In this document: positions 14,525 to 14,684 of the stretch, piece after piece | Position numbering within the stretch: the first letter of the stretch is position 1 | Layout of the letters: the number at the start of each line of letters is the position of its first letter | Source: an uncultured Clostridia bacterium | Lineage (GTDB): Bacteria > Bacillota > Clostridia > UBA1381 > UMGS1253 | NCBI GenBank assembly: GCA_934456295.1 | Contig: CAKSHB010000034.1 | Span: 1 to 14,684, forward strand | DNA: 14,684 nt | Direction: 5' to 3' | Made by a program: the position numbers and the translations under genes | The notes under the pieces: model-generated | What the model saw: only the letters and a program-made list of their open reading frames with translations | The model's database searches: none | What the model was told of the DNA's origin: nothing

Positions 14525-14551
14525 TTGCAAAAAATATTGATTTTTTTGCAA
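14525..14551. promoter_or_regulatory. Perfect 10-bp inverted repeat, candidate operator
   Basis: TTGCAAAAAA (14525-14534) and TTTTTTGCAA (14542-14551) are exact inverted repeats around a seven-base spacer, in the gap between divergent genes. The right arm overlaps the -35 of the rightward promoter. A second, wider pair ATATCACC (14490-14497) and GGTGATAT (14573-14580) brackets it. A dimeric regulator site is plausible, but A/T runs raise the chance expectation. Confidence 0.5.
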
Positions 14552-14565
14552 AGTTATACTATACT
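14537..14565 (+). promoter_or_regulatory. Sigma-A promoter for the gene at the right edge
   Basis: TTGATT (14537-14542) and TATACT (14560-14565) are 17 bases apart. A second overlapping TATACT lies at 14555-14560. Transcription would begin near 14572, only about a dozen bases before the TTG start, leaving just room for the GGTGAT ribosome site. Confidence 0.65.
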
Positions 14566-14583
14566 GTCAATGGGTGATATGCG

Positions 14584-14684
14584 TTGATTAACAATCTTAT
14601 AAACAGCATAAAGGATTATATATACTATTTGAAAAAAGAGGGGCTGTTTGTTTCAATTCATACAAATTTTGCCGAATATATGAC
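14584..14684 (+). CDS. 5' end of a gene, possibly an AraC-type regulator
   Basis: The reading frame is open from a TTG at 14584 to the window edge: 33 codons plus two bases. It starts MINNLINSIKDYIYYLK and goes on to FVSIHTNFAEYM. A TGA at 14575-14577 in the same frame rules out an earlier start, and GGTGAT (14573-14578) is a good Shine-Dalgarno sequence at short spacing. A promoter and divergent placement against the FAD oxidoreductase suggest a local regulator. The N-terminus, a helix followed by an xVSIH strand, resembles sensor domains of some AraC proteins, but 33 residues cannot prove this. Being short of both domain and end, it could also be another protein type. Confidence 0.5.
   Translation, partial: MINNLINSIKDYIYYLKKEGLFVSIHTNFAEYM

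Overview
The window looks like a chromosomal segment of a low-to-moderate-GC anaerobic Firmicute, most likely a Clostridia member of the gut or a similar habitat. The basis is the gene families present (a radical SAM protein of the TIGR03960 type paired with a DUF2344 protein, a COG2509 FAD protein, a single-gene LUD protein, and several AraC regulators beside sugar-type genes). Gram-positive-style AGGAGG/GGGAG ribosome binding sites and sigma-A promoters such as TTGACT-17-TATAAT agree. Genus cannot be told from the sequence. No rRNA, tRNA, CRISPR array, transposase or phage gene was seen.

Layout. 1-943: the 3'-truncated, leftward gene nagB (glucosamine-6-phosphate deaminase), divergent from an AraC regulator (944-1792). 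1800-2944: a leftward ttcA-like tRNA 2-thiolation gene, with its own terminator, a near-consensus promoter and a hairpin at the predicted 5' end of the mRNA. 2945-8329: a rightward block of a COG2509 FAD protein, then (from its own promoter near 4575) radical SAM protein, overlapping DUF2344 protein, VOC protein and LUD protein. 8330-8689: a 360-base non-coding stretch holding two tandem copies of a structured ~146-bp leader, separated by a 10-bp perfect hairpin and a GCCTCCGGCGGAAT motif. 8690-11412: a Na/Pi cotransporter with a C-terminal PhoU-like domain and a second AraC regulator. 11438-13088: a terminator, a short leader carrying the same GCCTCCGGCGGAAT motif, and an ADP-ribosylglycohydrolase-family enzyme. 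13194-14444: a convergent (leftward) FAD-dependent oxidoreductase. 14445-14684: a divergent regulatory region with a perfect 10-bp inverted repeat, and the first 33 codons of a rightward gene that may be another AraC-type regulator.

How the parts fit. The left end suggests amino-sugar catabolism under local AraC control. The middle holds RNA modification and housekeeping-like genes of poorly known function. The right end has two or three AraC-type regulators interleaved with a phosphate transporter, an ADP-ribosylglycohydrolase homologue and an FAD oxidoreductase, as is common in small inducible catabolic loci; substrates cannot be named.

The best candidate for something undescribed is the duplicated leader in front of the Na/Pi cotransporter. 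Each copy has a long two-part hairpin, a 9-bp stem whose loop is perfectly complementary over 8 bases to a segment just before the Shine-Dalgarno sequence (a possible pseudoknot), and a shared GGCGGAATGGAG ribosome binding site. I do not recognise it as a known riboswitch class.
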